Shown: positions 25,795 to 34,950 of the stretch, in pieces
Layout of the letters: the number at the start of each line of letters is the position of its first letter
How positions within the stretch are numbered: position 1 is the first letter of the stretch
Assembly (NCBI RefSeq): GCF_020181355.1
Contig: NZ_CP084004.1
Coordinates: 1,488,001-1,552,000, forward strand
DNA length: 64,000 nucleotides
Direction: 5' to 3'
Source: Collinsella aerofaciens
GTDB lineage: Bacteria; Actinomycetota; Coriobacteriia; Coriobacteriales; Coriobacteriaceae
The notes under the pieces: model-generated
Told to the model about the DNA's origin: nothing
Databases searched by the model: none
What the model saw: the letters and a program-made list of their open reading frames with translations, nothing else
Program-made: the position numbers and the translations under genes

Positions 25795-26646
25795 ATGTCT
25801 GAATCCAAACCGACGCTGCGTCGCGAGCAGATTGCGGGCATGAATATCCACTACATCATGTGGTCGCTCGATTACTTCCTTGATGTGCAGCAGCGCTTGG
25901 GCTTTGAGTCTATTGAGCTGTGGTGTGCAGAGCCGCATGTGACGCTCGACCATACGGGCTACTTTGAGGCTGAGGTCCTGGCGAAAAAGGCTGCAGACCG
26001 TGGGCTTAGGTATCGTACTCTGTGCCCCGAGAATGTTGTCTATCCTTGGCAGTACTGCGCACGCAAGCCGCTGCATGAACAGCGCAGCCTGGCGTACTTT
26101 AAACACGGCATTGAACTTGCCGAGGTACTTGGGTGCGACCGTATGTCCATCAACTCGGGCTGGGGCGACTGGGACGAGGACCGCGAGGAAGCCTGGAAGC
26201 GCAGCCGCGAGCACTTGTCCATTCTGGCGGAGTATGCCGGCGAGCACGGTCTGGTGCTTACGATGGAAAGCCTGCGTCCCGAGGAGAGCAACCTCGTGAC
26301 GACGGTTTCCGATGCGAAGCGCATGATTGACGAGGTCGCGAGCCCGTACTTACAGCCCATGGTTGATACAACCGCGATGGGCGTCGCAGGCGAGACGCTC
26401 GAGGACTGGTTTGCCGCCTTTGGCGATGGGGCAATTCACGAGATGCACTTTATCGACGGTGACCCGTATGGCCATCTGGTGTGGGGCGATGGCAAGCACG
26501 ATATGGACGCCTTCGTCGCCACGCTCAACGCCCATGGTTTCGACGGCATGCTGGGCCAGGAAATCACGGACGGTCGTTACTACGATGACCCGGCGGCCGC
26601 AGATGCCAAGAACATGGCCGCATTCGAGAAATATCTGATTGACTAA
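25795..26646 (+). CDS. FrlC-like sugar epimerase (TIM barrel)
   Basis: 283 residues, AP-endonuclease-2 type isomerase fold. Sequence GFESIELWCAEPHV and ESLRPEESNLV correspond to segments I know from fructoselysine 3-epimerase (FrlC), and the metal ligands are seen as E in the LTMESL strand, D in MVDTTA, H in EMHFIDG and the terminal E of GQEITDG. It would interconvert psicoselysine-type and fructoselysine-type Amadori sugars. It starts one base after the amidohydrolase stop (AAGGAG within the end of that gene), so translation is coupled. Confidence 0.7.
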   Translation: MSESKPTLRREQIAGMNIHYIMWSLDYFLDVQQRLGFESIELWCAEPHVTLDHTGYFEAEVLAKKAADRGLRYRTLCPENVVYPWQYCARKPLHEQRSLAYFKHGIELAEVLGCDRMSINSGWGDWDEDREEAWKRSREHLSILAEYAGEHGLVLTMESLRPEESNLVTTVSDAKRMIDEVASPYLQPMVDTTAMGVAGETLEDWFAAFGDGAIHEMHFIDGDPYGHLVWGDGKHDMDAFVATLNAHGFDGMLGQEITDGRYYDDPAAADAKNMAAFEKYLID

Positions 26647-26708
26647 AACAACCATCGGCCACGCAACCAACGTCATTGATTGCGGGCCAAACAAGAAAGG
26701 AACTGGAT

Positions 26709-27677
26709 ATGAACGCACACGATCTGATTAAAGAGGCAATTGCCGAGAAGGGCAAGTTCGACAGCGTCTACTGGATTGCTTGCGGTGGCTCCATGATCGA
26801 TTTGATCCCGGCTCATGAGCTTCTGCAGCGCGAGGCTACCACCTTCACTTCGTATATCTATACCGCGCGTGAATTCGACATTATGCGTCCGCGTCGTCTG
26901 GGCGAGAAGTCCCTGGTCATCGCTTGCAGCCACAGCGGCAATACCCCCGAGGTCGTCGAGGGCTGCGAGATTGCCCTTGCTGCCGGCGCTACAGTGATCG
27001 CCCAGACCGACAACGCTGGATCCAAGATTGACTCCGGCAAGTGGACCACGTGGGTCTACCCATGGGGCGAGGGCGTGCCGCAGGCCGAGGTCCCCGCTGG
27101 CATTTCGCTGTCGCTTGCGGCAGAGCTGCTCGATCAGCAGGAGGGCTACGCCGATCTTGCCGATATGTATGCCGGTATCGCCGAGATGGATAAGATTCTT
27201 CCCCCGGCACGCGAGAAGGTAAATGCCGAGCTGGGCGATCGCTTTGCCAAGCTTTGCCAGGAGCACGAGTTCTTCTATATTCTGGGCAGCGGTCCCAACT
27301 TTAGCCAGACCTACGGTTTCGCTATCTGCTCTCTTATGGAGATGCAGTGGCAGCACTGCAGCTACATTCACTCTGCCGAGTACTTCCATGGCCCCTTCGA
27401 GGCTACTCAGGATGGCGTTTTTTACTTCCTGCAGATGGGCTCCAGCGAGTGCCGTGCTATGGATGAGCGCGCCCTGGCGTTCCTTAAGACGCATACCGAT
27501 ACGCTGATGGTGCTCGATGCCAAGGAGTACGGTATGGAAGCCGTGCCGGCGAGCGTCCGTGCTTATCTGGACCCGGTGCTGTTCTACGCCATGAACTGCG
27601 AGCTGCGTGCCGCACGCGGCAAGGTGTTTGATCACGATCCCGATTTCCGTCGCTACATGGGCGTCGTCGAGTACTAG
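26709..27677 (+). CDS. frlB: FrlB-like Amadori 6-phosphate deglycase (SIS protein)
   Basis: 322 residues with two SIS domains. VYWIACGGSMIDLIPA and VIACSHSGNTPEVVEG bind the phosphosugar; the second half has FFYILGSGPNFSQTYG and EYFHGPFEATQ, and the end DHDPDFRRYMGVVEY closely parallels the end of E. coli FrlB. FrlB splits fructoselysine-6-phosphate into lysine and glucose-6-phosphate. AAAGGA before the ATG. The conserved Glu/His in SAEYFHGPFE likely act in catalysis. Substrate could be another Amadori phosphate, so the exact amine is open. Confidence 0.75.
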   Translation: MNAHDLIKEAIAEKGKFDSVYWIACGGSMIDLIPAHELLQREATTFTSYIYTAREFDIMRPRRLGEKSLVIACSHSGNTPEVVEGCEIALAAGATVIAQTDNAGSKIDSGKWTTWVYPWGEGVPQAEVPAGISLSLAAELLDQQEGYADLADMYAGIAEMDKILPPAREKVNAELGDRFAKLCQEHEFFYILGSGPNFSQTYGFAICSLMEMQWQHCSYIHSAEYFHGPFEATQDGVFYFLQMGSSECRAMDERALAFLKTHTDTLMVLDAKEYGMEAVPASVRAYLDPVLFYAMNCELRAARGKVFDHDPDFRRYMGVVEY

Positions 27678-27690
27678 AAGGATAAATACC

Positions 27691-28554
27691 ATGGCATTTA
27701 ACGTTAACGCGCTCGGATTTGGCGACAACGTCGTCGATCGCTACGAGCATATCCACACCATGTATCCTGGCGGCAACGCGGTGAACTTCGCCGTTTATGC
27801 CAAGAAATGCGGTGCCGCACGCTCCGCATACATGGGCATTTTTGGCAATGACGCCGCTGCCGAGCATGTCATTGCAAGCCTCGAGGATGAGGGTATCGAG
27901 CTTGACAAGTGTGAGCAGATGATTGGCGAGAACGGAGCGGCTCGCGTGACCGTCGTTGACGGTGACCGTGTCTTCCTTGGCTCCAACGAGGGCGGTATCC
28001 GTGGCGATGCGCGCTATGTCCTCGATCGCTTTGACCTTTCGTACATGAAGCAGTTCGATGTGGTTCATTCGGGCAACTATTGCTTTACCGAGCGCGAGCT
28101 GCCCAAGCTGAAGGCTGCGGGCGTCACGGTCTCTTTTGACTTTTCGGACGACTCCACCGACGAGTACTACGAGCAGATTGCACCCTACGTCGATTTTGCC
28201 TTCTTTAGTGCGGCGGATGCCGCGAGTGAGGACGAGATTCGCGAGCGTCTGGCATGGGTGAAGGGCCTGGGTCCGCGTTTTGTGTCGGCTACGGCGGGTG
28301 CCGAGGGCTGCATTGCTTACGACGGCGAGCGTTATTACCGCCAGCTGGCTAAACCGGTAACGGACATGAAGGACACCATGGGAGCGGGCGACTCGTTCCT
28401 CACTTCGTTTTTGATGTGCTATCTCGATTCCGCTAAGCGTGGTGAGGATGGCGCCGAGGCCATCGAGCGCGCGCTCGACTTTGCTGCCGGGTTTGCCTCG
28501 ACCGTGTGCGGCATGGAAGGTTCTTGGGGCCACGGAGCACCAATCGTCGAATAG
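27691..28554 (+). CDS. frlD: FrlD-like PfkB sugar kinase 1
   Basis: 287 residues, ribokinase/PfkB fold. GFGDNVVDRYEH and PGGNAVNFAVYAKKCG match the FrlD N-terminus; the anion hole and base are in DTMGAGDSF, preceded by the nucleotide segment SATAGAEGC. It would phosphorylate the Amadori sugar on C6 to give the FrlB substrate. It begins 13 nt after frlB with AAGGA. Downstream an internal hairpin separates it from a second, related kinase. Confidence 0.75.
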   Translation: MAFNVNALGFGDNVVDRYEHIHTMYPGGNAVNFAVYAKKCGAARSAYMGIFGNDAAAEHVIASLEDEGIELDKCEQMIGENGAARVTVVDGDRVFLGSNEGGIRGDARYVLDRFDLSYMKQFDVVHSGNYCFTERELPKLKAAGVTVSFDFSDDSTDEYYEQIAPYVDFAFFSAADAASEDEIRERLAWVKGLGPRFVSATAGAEGCIAYDGERYYRQLAKPVTDMKDTMGAGDSFLTSFLMCYLDSAKRGEDGAEAIERALDFAAGFASTVCGMEGSWGHGAPIVE

Positions 28555-28624
28555 CTTAAGAAAGCGTACGGCGGTCTGGCTATGAGGCTTTGGACAGCCG
28601 ATGCAAAACAATAAGCGAAACGCG

Positions 28625-28660
28625 AAAAGGGGGCTCGCCATGTGGTGGGTCCCCTTTTGA
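28625..28660 (+). terminator. Intra-operon hairpin between the two kinases
   Basis: 15-bp stem from AAAAGGGG...GCTCGCC to GGTGGGT...CCCCTTTT with three G-U pairs, loop ATGT, T4 in the 3' arm. It likely lowers expression of the distal genes. Confidence 0.65.
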
Positions 28661-28675
28661 ACATTGGAGAAGACC

Positions 28676-29476
28676 ATGGGTATTAAAGCGTGCGCAGCTG
28701 GTTTTTGCTGTGCGGACGTCTATCAAAACATCGGCGTGTTCTATCCGACTGGTAATGGCATTGACTGGGGTATCCATCTTGCACGAATGGGCGTTTCGGT
28801 ATCCGCCGTGTCGGTTGTCGGCAAGGACGAGTACGGAGACAAGATGAGGGAGGCGCTGGCCGCTGAGGGGTTCGATATCTCACATCTGCGGGTGGAGGAT
28901 GGCGACACCTCGGTGATGCTCATGGCGTTGAAAGACGGCGTCGATCGCGTACATCTCGAGGCAATCGATGGCGTAATGGAGGCATATCGACCGAATGAAG
29001 ATGACCGGGCGTTTATCCTAGAACATGACATCATTCACACCGACCTGTTTGGCAATTGTTTGGACCTCCTGCCCGAATGGCATGATGCGGGCAAGACGGT
29101 GGTTATGGACTTCTCGGTGTTCAGCCAGGATCCCGAATATGCCTGCGAGAACCATTTTCCCTACGTTGACTATGCGTTCATGTCGTTTGAAGAGGACACT
29201 CCGGAGCTGCGTGATTGGGTACGTCACGTACAGGAGCTGGGACCGCGGGTGGCAGTTGCCACGCTTGGTGAGAAGGGAAGCATTGCCTATGACGGTGAGC
29301 GCTTCTATGAGTGCGGGATCGTGCCGGCGGAGAAGGTCGTTAACACCGTGGGTGCCGGCGACTCGTATATTGCCGGGTTTACCAAGGGCGTGATCGATGG
29401 CCTTGATATTCCGGCGTGTATGAAGGCGGGCGCTGAACTGTCGTCCCGAGTGATTGGTTCGTTTGAGCCGTACTAG
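28676..29476 (+). CDS. FrlD-like PfkB sugar kinase 2
   Basis: 266 residues, paralogue of the preceding kinase. CCADVYQNIGVFYPTGNGIDWGIHLARMG corresponds to the substrate-binding start (GNGIDWGI where kinase 1 has GGNAVNFA), and VNTVGAGDSY is the catalytic motif. The altered binding segment suggests a different glycated or amino sugar. The first ATG of the frame is 12 nt upstream; ATG 28676 with TTGGAGAAG is preferred. Together with kinase 1 and the FGGY kinase this operon has three sugar kinases. Confidence 0.7.
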   Translation: MGIKACAAGFCCADVYQNIGVFYPTGNGIDWGIHLARMGVSVSAVSVVGKDEYGDKMREALAAEGFDISHLRVEDGDTSVMLMALKDGVDRVHLEAIDGVMEAYRPNEDDRAFILEHDIIHTDLFGNCLDLLPEWHDAGKTVVMDFSVFSQDPEYACENHFPYVDYAFMSFEEDTPELRDWVRHVQELGPRVAVATLGEKGSIAYDGERFYECGIVPAEKVVNTVGAGDSYIAGFTKGVIDGLDIPACMKAGAELSSRVIGSFEPY

Positions 29477-29503
29477 GGCCAAATGCCTGGAAAGGAGTAC
29501 GAA

Positions 29504-30364
29504 ATGGTTATCGACATGTTGGTCCATCCTATGCTCTATGGCGAGATCTGTACGCCGGGTGATGAGCCTGATGGATTCGGTTTTTGGTCACGAGAATTTG
29601 GTATGGGGCATATGGGCCCCATGGATTGGGATGAGCTTCAAGTCGAGATGGACGTCTGCGACGTGCGGAAGAGCGTGCTCATGCCGCTCGATGTAACCAC
29701 GGCATGCGGAGGACACTTTGGCACCAATGACCAGATTGCCATGCTGGTTGCCGCGCACCCCGATCGTCTGTGGGGATTTGCGAGCGTAGATCCGCAGGTG
29801 AGCGGTGCCGCAGACGAATCGGAGCGCGCCTTTACCGAGTTGGGGGCAAAGGGGCTTTGCCTGCATCCGGCAAAGCAGGGTTTTGCCCCCGATGATGCTG
29901 TGGCCGAGCCGCTTTACGAGCTGTGCGAGCGCTATAACAAGCCGGTGGTTTTCCATGCCGGTATGTCTTGGGAGCCGGGCGCAGAGCTCTCGCGCAGTAA
30001 CCCGCTTGCATTTGAGCACACAATCGCAACGCATCCAAATGTGCGCTTTAGTTTGACCCACTTTGGCTGGCCCTGGGTGCGCGAGACCGTGGCGATGCTG
30101 CTCAAGTATCCCAACTGCTACACGGACACCTCTATCACTTACATCGATTCGCCCGAGGAGATGATGCAGCGCCTTTTTACGGTCGATATGGGGCCGCTGT
30201 GGTATGAGCGCGCGCTATCGCATCAAGTGATGTTCGCCAGCAATACGCCGCGTTTCCGTGCATTCAAACTCAAGCGGGCGCTCGATACCGTGCTCATGCG
30301 CGATGATGCGCGAGAAAGGCTCTACTGGGGTAATGCCCTGCGTTTTCTTGAAGGGGATGAGTAA
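29504..30364 (+). CDS. Amidohydrolase_2 family protein
   Basis: 286 residues, TIM-barrel metal hydrolase/decarboxylase type. The N-terminal motif is IDMLVHPM (the usual DxHxH is reduced to D-x-x-x-H). VVFHAGMSWEPGAE, SLTHFGWPWVRET and CYTDTSITY follow the family order, and the end is YWGNALRFL (usual GNA..L). Members include decarboxylases and lactonases, so a lactonase or decarboxylase step in sugar-acid or amine breakdown is possible. AAAGGAG before ATG 29504. The two non-canonical metal motifs in this operon are worth comparing. Confidence 0.7.
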   Translation: MVIDMLVHPMLYGEICTPGDEPDGFGFWSREFGMGHMGPMDWDELQVEMDVCDVRKSVLMPLDVTTACGGHFGTNDQIAMLVAAHPDRLWGFASVDPQVSGAADESERAFTELGAKGLCLHPAKQGFAPDDAVAEPLYELCERYNKPVVFHAGMSWEPGAELSRSNPLAFEHTIATHPNVRFSLTHFGWPWVRETVAMLLKYPNCYTDTSITYIDSPEEMMQRLFTVDMGPLWYERALSHQVMFASNTPRFRAFKLKRALDTVLMRDDARERLYWGNALRFLEGDE

Positions 30365-30366
30365 AC

Positions 30367-30795
30367 ATGGTGACGCTCGAGACATTGAGCTATCTATCGA
30401 CTGCTCCGGACCAGTTCATCGATATTACCGAAGATGTGCACGCTGCCATCGAACGCAGCTCGGTGACCAATGGCTTGGCAGCGATTATTTTGTCGCATAC
30501 GACCTGTGGAATCGTGGTAAACGAGGGACTGCCCTGCGTGGAGACGGATCTTATGGAGACGCTTGATCGCATCGCCCCGCTCGATGCCCCCTATGCGCAT
30601 GCACACTTCCTGCCGAGCTATGGAGCCACCGGTAACAACTCCTGTGGGCATATCAAGAGCATGATTTGTGGAAACAGTTGCTTCTTTCCCGTCCAAGATG
30701 GCCACATCGTGTGCGGAGGTGCCCAGAACATCTATCTTGCGGAGTTTGACGGTCCGCAGAAGCGAAAAGTGTACGTCGAGGTGCTGGGGGAGTAA
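30367..30795 (+). CDS. YjbQ (UPF0047) family protein
   Basis: 142 residues. IILSHTTCGIVVNEG, the HAHFLPSYGATGNNSCGHIKS block and the terminal CGGAQNIYLAEFDGPQKRKV match the YjbQ fold, which has weak thiamine-phosphate-synthase activity in E. coli but no settled role. It starts 2 nt after the amidohydrolase stop and is followed closely by BtpA/SgcQ. Recurrent placement with sugar genes suggests a catabolic or damage-control role rather than thiamine synthesis. Conserved His and Asp/Asn residues could bind metal. Confidence 0.75.
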   Translation: MVTLETLSYLSTAPDQFIDITEDVHAAIERSSVTNGLAAIILSHTTCGIVVNEGLPCVETDLMETLDRIAPLDAPYAHAHFLPSYGATGNNSCGHIKSMICGNSCFFPVQDGHIVCGGAQNIYLAEFDGPQKRKVYVEVLGE

Positions 30796-30828
30796 CGTCC
30801 CTGCAATGACCCTAAGAAGGAGCACGTT

Positions 30829-31638
30829 ATGTCGTTTCTAACCTCGATGTTCAAGACCGAAAAGCCGGTTATTGGAATGCTGCACCTGCGTCCTCTGCCG
30901 GGCGATCCACTGTATTACCCGGGCGGAAGCGTGTCGCAGGTCGTGGAAGCCGCCAAGCGCGATCTCGAGGCGTTGCAGCAGGGCGGTGTCGATGGCATTT
31001 TGATTACCAATGAGCTCTCGATGCCCTATGAGCAGCATGTTTCTCCCTCAACCCTTGCATCGATGGGCTATGTAATCGGGGCTCTATCCCATGATTTGTC
31101 GACTCCTTGGGGAGCTGAAGCTATTTACGATGGTGATGCCACAATCGAGCTGTGCGCTGCCGTCGACGCGCAGTTCACGCGTTGCAATTTTTGCGGTGCC
31201 TGGGCCGGTGATCTCGGGCTGATTAACCGAGATTTCGCTCACACCATGCGTCGCAAGGCGGCGCTGCGCCTGGACGACCTCAAGCTTTTTCACTTCATCA
31301 CGAGCGAGGGGGAGGTTTATCTCAACGACCGCACGACTGCGGACATTGCCGATTCACTTCTCTTTAATTGCCTACCGGATGCGATGGTCATCGGCGGTTC
31401 GGCTGCCGGTCGTGGCGCTTCGGGCGAGCTTGCCGATGAGGTCCGTGAGCGTGTTGGCGAAGTGCCCGTGGTATGTGGCACCGGTTGTCGCGAAAATACC
31501 GTGGCTGACGTATTTGCTCACTACGATGGCGCGTTTGTCGGCACCTGCTTAAAGCGCGACGGAAAGCTGGATGCCCCGGTTGATGTTGAGCGGGTAGCTC
31601 GTTTTATGGCTGCCGCTCGTACGGCGCGAGGGGAGTAG
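30829..31638 (+). CDS. BtpA/SgcQ family TIM-barrel protein
   Basis: 269 residues. The start PVIGMLHLRPLPGDPLY is the hallmark of BtpA/SgcQ, followed by GGVDGILITNELSMPY and C-terminal GTGCRENTVADVF...FVGTCLKRDGK resembling phosphate-binding barrel strands. SgcQ is encoded in E. coli sugar operons, BtpA was linked to photosystem I assembly; the catalytic activity is not established, and a phosphosugar or nucleosidase-like reaction is suspected. AAGGAG before ATG. The next gene starts 6 nt later, so it is cotranslated with the FGGY kinase. Confidence 0.8.
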   Translation: MSFLTSMFKTEKPVIGMLHLRPLPGDPLYYPGGSVSQVVEAAKRDLEALQQGGVDGILITNELSMPYEQHVSPSTLASMGYVIGALSHDLSTPWGAEAIYDGDATIELCAAVDAQFTRCNFCGAWAGDLGLINRDFAHTMRRKAALRLDDLKLFHFITSEGEVYLNDRTTADIADSLLFNCLPDAMVIGGSAAGRGASGELADEVRERVGEVPVVCGTGCRENTVADVFAHYDGAFVGTCLKRDGKLDAPVDVERVARFMAAARTARGE

Positions 31639-31644
31639 GCACCT

Positions 31645-33162
31645 ATGGCGCTCTATCTGGGTATTGATATTGGGACAAGCGCCTCTAAAGGCGTTTTAAT
31701 CGATGATCGATGCAACATCGTTTGCCAAGCCTCTTGTGGACATGAGACGGACAACCCGTGTGACGGATGGTACCAGCATGATGCCGAGGCCGTTTGGTGG
31801 GGCGATTTTTGCCGCTTGTCGCGCGAGCTGGTGGCGCGATCGGGGGTTAACGCGGCACAGATCGGATGCGTGGGCCTTTCCGCATTGGGCTGCGACTGTG
31901 TGCCGGTCGATACCGAGTGCAACGCGCTGGCGCCCGCGATTTTGTATGGAGTCGATGCACGTTCGAAACCGCAGATTGACGAGCTTCTTTCCGAATATGG
32001 GTCAGATCGCGCACGCGAGCTTTTCGGGCACGATCCCTGTTCGTCAGATATTGCTCCCAAGATCTTGTGGTTTAAGGAGAATATGCCCGAGGTGCACGAA
32101 CGTGCCGCGAAGTTCCTGACGGCGTCATCGTTTCTGTGCGCAAAGTTGACGGGGCGTTTTACGGTGGACCGTTATTTGGCGGAGGATTTTCTTCCCCTAT
32201 ACGACCGCTTCACTTGGAAGGTTGATGCTCGGGAATGTGCTCGTTTCTGCCGGCCTGACCAGATGGCGGAGGTAATGTCGGCTACCGATATTGCCGGGGT
32301 GATTACTCAGCGTGCGGCTGAGGCGACGGGGCTCGCGGCAGGGACACCTGTCTTAGTGGGAACGGGCGACTCTGGTGCCGAGGCCATTTCGACGGGTGTA
32401 TTTCGTCCCGGCGATATGATGGTTCAGTTGGGGAGTACGGCGTATTTCATCTATCTAGCTGATCATATGGTCGATGATGCCCGCCTGTGGCCAGGGACGT
32501 TTATCATTCCCGGAACTTACGGGATCTGCGCGGGGACCAATACGGCGGGTGCGCTCACATCGTGGCTGCGCCAAGAGCTGTATCGCGACGCCGTGGAGGC
32601 CGAGGGCCACGGTGGCCCCGATGCATATTCGGTTATGGCGCATGATGCCGCCGGTGTGGCGCCGGGTGCCGATGGGCTCCTGTGTCTGCCGTACTTTGCG
32701 GGGGAGCGCACTCCGCTCAACGATCCCGAGGCGCGTGGCGTCTTCTTTGGCCTGACCGGAAGGCATACGCGAGCCCATATGGTTCGTGCCGCCTTGGAAG
32801 GCGTCGCGTATACCGTTGCATCCCATGTCGACATTATCGAGCGAGAACATGGACTGCCAATTGGGCGCATTATGCTTGTCGGAGGTGGAACCAAGAATCC
32901 AGTTTGGATGCAGGCTATCGCCGACGTATGTGGGCGCGAGGTCTCGGTTGCCAAGGTTACGGTGGGCGCATGCTTCGGTGATGCCATCATGGCAGCTCTC
33001 GCAGGTGGCGCCTATGCATCATGGGATGAGCTCGCCCAAGTCCTTGGCGTTGCGCAAACAATCGTGCCTGATATGACTGCCCACGAGTTATATGCGTCGC
33101 GCCGTCATATCTTTGACGAATTGTATGCACGCAACCGTGATCTCATGCACGAATTGGTGTAA
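31645..33162 (+). CDS. FGGY-family carbohydrate kinase
   Basis: 505 residues, full length. The N-terminal ATPase motif YLGIDIGTSASKGVLID and the second-domain GTGDSGAEAIS, then ERTPLNDPEARGVFFGL and VGGGTKNPVWMQAIADV, resemble xylulokinase-like members. It phosphorylates a pentulose, polyol or related sugar. It ends the operon, so the pathway probably yields two sugar products: one handled by the Frl-like enzymes, one by this kinase plus BtpA and YjbQ. Confidence 0.88.
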   Translation: MALYLGIDIGTSASKGVLIDDRCNIVCQASCGHETDNPCDGWYQHDAEAVWWGDFCRLSRELVARSGVNAAQIGCVGLSALGCDCVPVDTECNALAPAILYGVDARSKPQIDELLSEYGSDRARELFGHDPCSSDIAPKILWFKENMPEVHERAAKFLTASSFLCAKLTGRFTVDRYLAEDFLPLYDRFTWKVDARECARFCRPDQMAEVMSATDIAGVITQRAAEATGLAAGTPVLVGTGDSGAEAISTGVFRPGDMMVQLGSTAYFIYLADHMVDDARLWPGTFIIPGTYGICAGTNTAGALTSWLRQELYRDAVEAEGHGGPDAYSVMAHDAAGVAPGADGLLCLPYFAGERTPLNDPEARGVFFGLTGRHTRAHMVRAALEGVAYTVASHVDIIEREHGLPIGRIMLVGGGTKNPVWMQAIADVCGREVSVAKVTVGACFGDAIMAALAGGAYASWDELAQVLGVAQTIVPDMTAHELYASRRHIFDELYARNRDLMHELV

Positions 33163-33214
33163 TGCTGCCGAATTGTACTGTCTTCCAAAATAGGGACTGC
33201 GTTGTGCGATTTGC

Positions 33215-33232
33215 ATGCCCCTTGGCATTTTT
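33215..33232 (+). terminator. Weak terminator after the catabolic operon
   Basis: 5-bp stem ATGCC / GGCAT with loop CCTT, then TTTTT. It is the only candidate at the end of the operon, 50 nt after its last stop. Confidence 0.4.
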
Positions 33233-33243
33233 GCCCACAGGAG

Positions 33244-34026
33244 TTAGCGAAGGTCAAAAACAGAGTGCGCATTTGCTAAAACTGCCGACTCGATGCGCTT
33301 TGCGTCACAGTTTTTGAGTGAGGCAATGCGCATCGAGGTCCTTGTGAGCGATCTGATGAGCGATTGCGCGCTTGTTTCTGTGTTTGCCTCGGCTGGCGCA
33401 TCGGTCTCGAGCAGTAGACGGTCGAGTGGAATCTGCCGGGCATATTCGCGACCGCGCTTGGTGGCGAGCATACGCTCGTTCACGGAAAAATAGCAGTTTG
33501 CGTTTCGCGCGCGGGCGAGTTCGTTCGAAGTGCCGCTAAACCAGTGGAAGATGATAGCGGGGGAGTCGGGGTTTGGGATGAGTAGTCCATGCGATTCGAG
33601 GACGTCCAGTACGGCTCCTGCCGAACGAACGGCGTGAATTGATATCACGCGCCCGGTAAGAGGATGCTGCACGAGTGCATCGCAGAGCCGGTTAAGTGCC
33701 TGTATTTGTAGCGGCTCACTTCCAGCAAAGCGCGCGGAAAAGTCGAGCCCGACTTCGCCGATGTAGCGCTCTTGGGCAGCAACTTCGCAAAGCAGATTGA
33801 CTTCGGCGGGACCGCAGCGGCCGTCGGCGAGCCACCAGGGATGGAGGCCGATGCCCTTGATGACGGTAGGAAGGCGACGGGTTCGCCCGTGTGCGCTAGC
33901 GAAGTCGCGTGGATCGACGCCGCAATCAAATAGACCCAAGCCCAGCGCCGTTGCCTCATCGGCAACGGCGTCCGGGTGAGCCATTAAATCAAGATGGCAG
34001 TGTGCATCAAATAACCGGGGCTCCAT
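33244..34026 (-). CDS. TatD-family metal-dependent hydrolase
   Basis: 260 residues. Metal-ligand motifs in order: FDAHCHLD, GEVGLDFSARF, ISIHAVRSAG, FHWFSG and LLLETDAPAE. TatD proteins are 3'-5' DNA exonucleases or related phosphoesterases. It lies 14 nt after the TcdA gene on the same strand, so the two probably form a small operon. It is slightly divergent from housekeeping TatD, so substrate is uncertain. Confidence 0.85.
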   Translation of the reverse strand: MEPRLFDAHCHLDLMAHPDAVADEATALGLGLFDCGVDPRDFASAHGRTRRLPTVIKGIGLHPWWLADGRCGPAEVNLLCEVAAQERYIGEVGLDFSARFAGSEPLQIQALNRLCDALVQHPLTGRVISIHAVRSAGAVLDVLESHGLLIPNPDSPAIIFHWFSGTSNELARARNANCYFSVNERMLATKRGREYARQIPLDRLLLETDAPAEANTETSAQSLIRSLTRTSMRIASLKNCDAKRIESAVLANAHSVFDLR

Positions 34027-34040
34027 CTCGGCGCGCTCCG

Positions 34041-34835
34041 CTAGTCTAGGCGCTGGCCATCGGCACGCACGTGCTCGGTGCCGCGGCCACTGATCTGGCG
34101 GATAACCTCGCCGGCGATCATCTGGCCCATGATGGGCGGCATAAAGCTGGCGGTTCCGAGCTCGGTACGCTCGTGGATGTTGGAAGGGTCGCGGGGCTGT
34201 GTCTTAACCGATTCCTCGCAGCTAAACAGTACATGTAGGCTCTTGATTCCGCGCTTCTTACATTCTTTGCGCATAATGCGGCTCATGGGGTCACGTACCG
34301 TATCGAAGATGTCGGCAAAGCGGAGGCACTCGGGATGGAGCTTGTTGGCCCCGCCCATGGAGCTAACCAAACGAATGTCGTGGTCCTGAGCATATTTGGC
34401 AATGGTGAGCTTGGCCGAGATGGTGTCGATGGCGTCGACGACGTAGTCGAGCTTGCCGTCCGTCTGCTCCAAAACGCTCGCGAAGAACTCGTCGATGTTG
34501 TCGCTCAGCAGGTATTCGGTGCGTTTGATAACGGTGGCGGCGGGATTGATATCGCGGATCATGGCATCCATCACGTCCACTTTGCGCTTGCCGACGGTGC
34601 TGTGAAAGGCGATGGCCTGGCGATTGATATTGCTGGGCGCGATGATGTCCTTGTCCAGAATGACGAAATGACCGATGCCGCCGCGGGCGAGTGCCTCGCA
34701 GCAGTTGGAGCCCACGCCTCCGCAGCCGAGCACCAGCACCGTGGCGGCGGCGAGTTTGTCGAGCGCCTCGCGGCCCATGATGATTTCGAGCTTGGTATCG
34801 CGCGTCTCGACGAGAGCGGCAGCGGTTTCGGCCAT
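34041..34835 (-). CDS. tcdA: tRNA threonylcarbamoyladenosine dehydratase (TcdA)
   Basis: 264 residues, ThiF/E1-like. The ATP-binding motif is VLVLGCGGVGSNCCEALARGGIGHFVILD, with the downstream N-x-N-R (APSNINRQ) and DAIDT segments; the C-terminal RIMRKECKKRGIKSLHVLFS is characteristic of CsdL/TcdA. It cyclises t6A37 to ct6A in tRNAs that read ANN codons. Two ATGs lie 6 nt apart after GGAGG; the second, at 34835, has the better spacing. Confidence 0.88.
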   Translation of the reverse strand: MAETAAALVETRDTKLEIIMGREALDKLAAATVLVLGCGGVGSNCCEALARGGIGHFVILDKDIIAPSNINRQAIAFHSTVGKRKVDVMDAMIRDINPAATVIKRTEYLLSDNIDEFFASVLEQTDGKLDYVVDAIDTISAKLTIAKYAQDHDIRLVSSMGGANKLHPECLRFADIFDTVRDPMSRIMRKECKKRGIKSLHVLFSCEESVKTQPRDPSNIHERTELGTASFMPPIMGQMIAGEVIRQISGRGTEHVRADGQRLD

Positions 34836-34950
34836 AGACATCCTCCGATTGGGAAGCGAATCGTGTTTTAGCTATCGTCATTATAGGTAATCGCCCATAG
34901 GTTGCGATGGCGTTTGCTTTGATGTGGATTGAAGCATTGCGATTAGATAG

